In this document: positions 63,003 to 64,000 of the stretch, in pieces | Numbering within the stretch: position 1 is the stretch's first letter | How the letters are laid out: each line of letters starts with the position of its first letter | NCBI GenBank assembly: GCA_963580285.1 | Contig: OY757015.1 | Coordinates: forward strand, 150,596,082-150,660,081 | Direction: 5' to 3' | Length of the DNA: 64,000 nucleotides | Source: Lucinisca nassula | Lineage: Eukaryota > Mollusca > Bivalvia > Lucinida > Lucinidae | Notes under the pieces: model-generated | What the model was told of the DNA's origin: nothing | Seen by the model: the letters and a program-made list of their open reading frames with translations, nothing else | The model's database searches: none | Program-made: the position numbers and the translations under genes

Positions 63003-64000
63003 TAGCTCACCAGAGCCGAAGCTTATGGGATAGGCAGTTGTCTGTCATCGTCTTATGTCAACACTTTTAAATGACAACTCCTCTGAAGCCACTGGGCCCA
63101 TTCAGCCCAAACTTAATCTGTAGCATCCCCGGGCTGGGGATCCAAAGTTAGTGTGTTTTTTTTATGAAAATGGGCTCATTAGTTTGGTTGCTGTGGCAAC
63201 TTGGAGTTTCTATGGGGAAAATAGAAAAATGGCATTTACTGCCAAGCCTTTGACAAAAAATTTATAGCAATGTTCCTTCAGTAAATTTCTTTCAGCCATA
63301 TACTTTTATGCCAACCTGGGGGTCCCCCAGGGTGTGCCGAGACCATGTCCCAGCCCCTCCATTACATAAAAGGCCATGTATCTTGGAAACCATTCAGATC
63401 CCAACCCCAAATCATATATATTCTTGTTCTTTGTGATAAGACACACTCAGTGACACCAACCTGGGGATCCCTGGTTGTGCTGGGGCCATGCCCCACCCCC
63501 TCCACTTAGTTAATCCAATATCTCAGAAACCGTTCAAATCTGCAACCCTAAACCATATATATTCTAGTTCCTTATAAGACACATTCAGTGATACCAACCT
63601 AGGGGTCTCCCAGGGTGTGCCTGAGTGCCATGTCCCGACCCTCCACTTCAAAAAAGGCGAAATATCTGAGAAACTGTTCAGATTACCCCATCCCTAAACC
63701 ACATTAAATTTTTTCCTTATGATAAGACGCATTCAGTGATACCAACATGTGGGCCCAGGGGGTGTTCTGGGTCCGCCGGCCCACCCCTCCACTTCATAAA
63801 AAGCCATATATTTCAGAAACCACCAAGATCCCCGCCCCTAAACCGTATATTTTCTTATTCCTTATGGTAAGACTCATTCAGTCACACCAACCTGAGGGTC
63901 TCTTTGTGCTGCAGCAATGTGCTGGGGGCATGCCCTGCCCCTCCACTTCATTAAATGCCATATATCATAGAAGACAGTCAGATCCCAGACCCATAATCAT
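63003..64000 (-). mobile_element. HINE-2, minus strand, cut by the window end
   Basis: Begins with the inverted 3' tip 'ttagctcaccagagccgaag' and 'ataggcagttgtctgtcatc', then modules in reverse: 'acactttt', 'gccaacctgggggtccccca', 'ctccattacataaaaggcca' and 'accatatatattctagttcc'. The 5' part lies beyond the window. Confidence 0.85.

Overview
This window looks like nuclear DNA from a bivalve mollusc, most likely a heterodont clam or mussel; the species call is an inference. The evidence is many tRNA-derived SINEs, Helitron-like elements full of short tandem modules, hairpin MITEs of about 70 bp, (GA)n/(TA)n/poly-G tracts and a complete lack of bacterial-style gene packing. I find no intact host gene. 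The only convincing protein-coding remnant is the C-terminal part of a retroelement reverse-transcriptase protein (about 24749-25303, minus strand). A few short open stretches at 40.8, 44.6 and 44.9 kb could be exons, with low confidence.

I use working names. SINE-A: tRNA-Thr-like head, about 165 bp. SINE-B: tRNA-Lys-like head, about 240 bp. SINE-C: about 300-330 bp, the commonest, no recognised tRNA head. SINE-D: tRNA-like head, about 305 bp. SINE-E: tRNA-like head, about 330 bp. SINE-F: tRNA-like head, about 190 bp. HINE-1 to HINE-5: Helitron/Helentron-like non-autonomous elements, each with a 5' hairpin, internal modules, a 3' hairpin and a 3' tip that is the reverse complement of a sequence near the 5' end.

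Layout. 0-5.6 kb: SINEs, two pieces of the retroelement 3' region and a block very rich in CCGG, then the first copy of a long repeat (R). 5.6-13 kb: Helitron-like modules, poly-G tracts, a MITE with inverted ends, a CGGCCC minisatellite and SINEs. 13-20 kb: small tandem repeats, the second copy of long repeat Q, GA and TA microsatellites, SINEs. 20-24 kb: a SINE-C foldback palindrome, Helitron-like remnants, a 250-bp tandem repeat, and HINE-4 with a readable empty site. 24-26.4 kb: the retroelement and a further copy of its 3' region. 26.4-34.4 kb: module repeats, HINE-3, SINE-C/D/E/F. 34.4-37 kb: full HINE-2. 37-41 kb: SINEs, second copy of repeat R, an unassigned CpG-rich stretch. 41-51 kb: module repeats carrying many TGACCTTGA motifs, SINEs, a small hAT-like element. 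51.7-61.5 kb: three copies of HINE-1, one hit by a tandem piggyBac-like MITE array. 61.5-64 kb: nested remnants, two inverted-repeat structures and a minus-strand HINE-2.

The window is best read as layered insertions. At least eight SINE copies have target-site duplications of 10-14 bp that can be read directly, and some nests are several events deep (a SINE-B split by a hAT-like element that itself holds a HINE-1).
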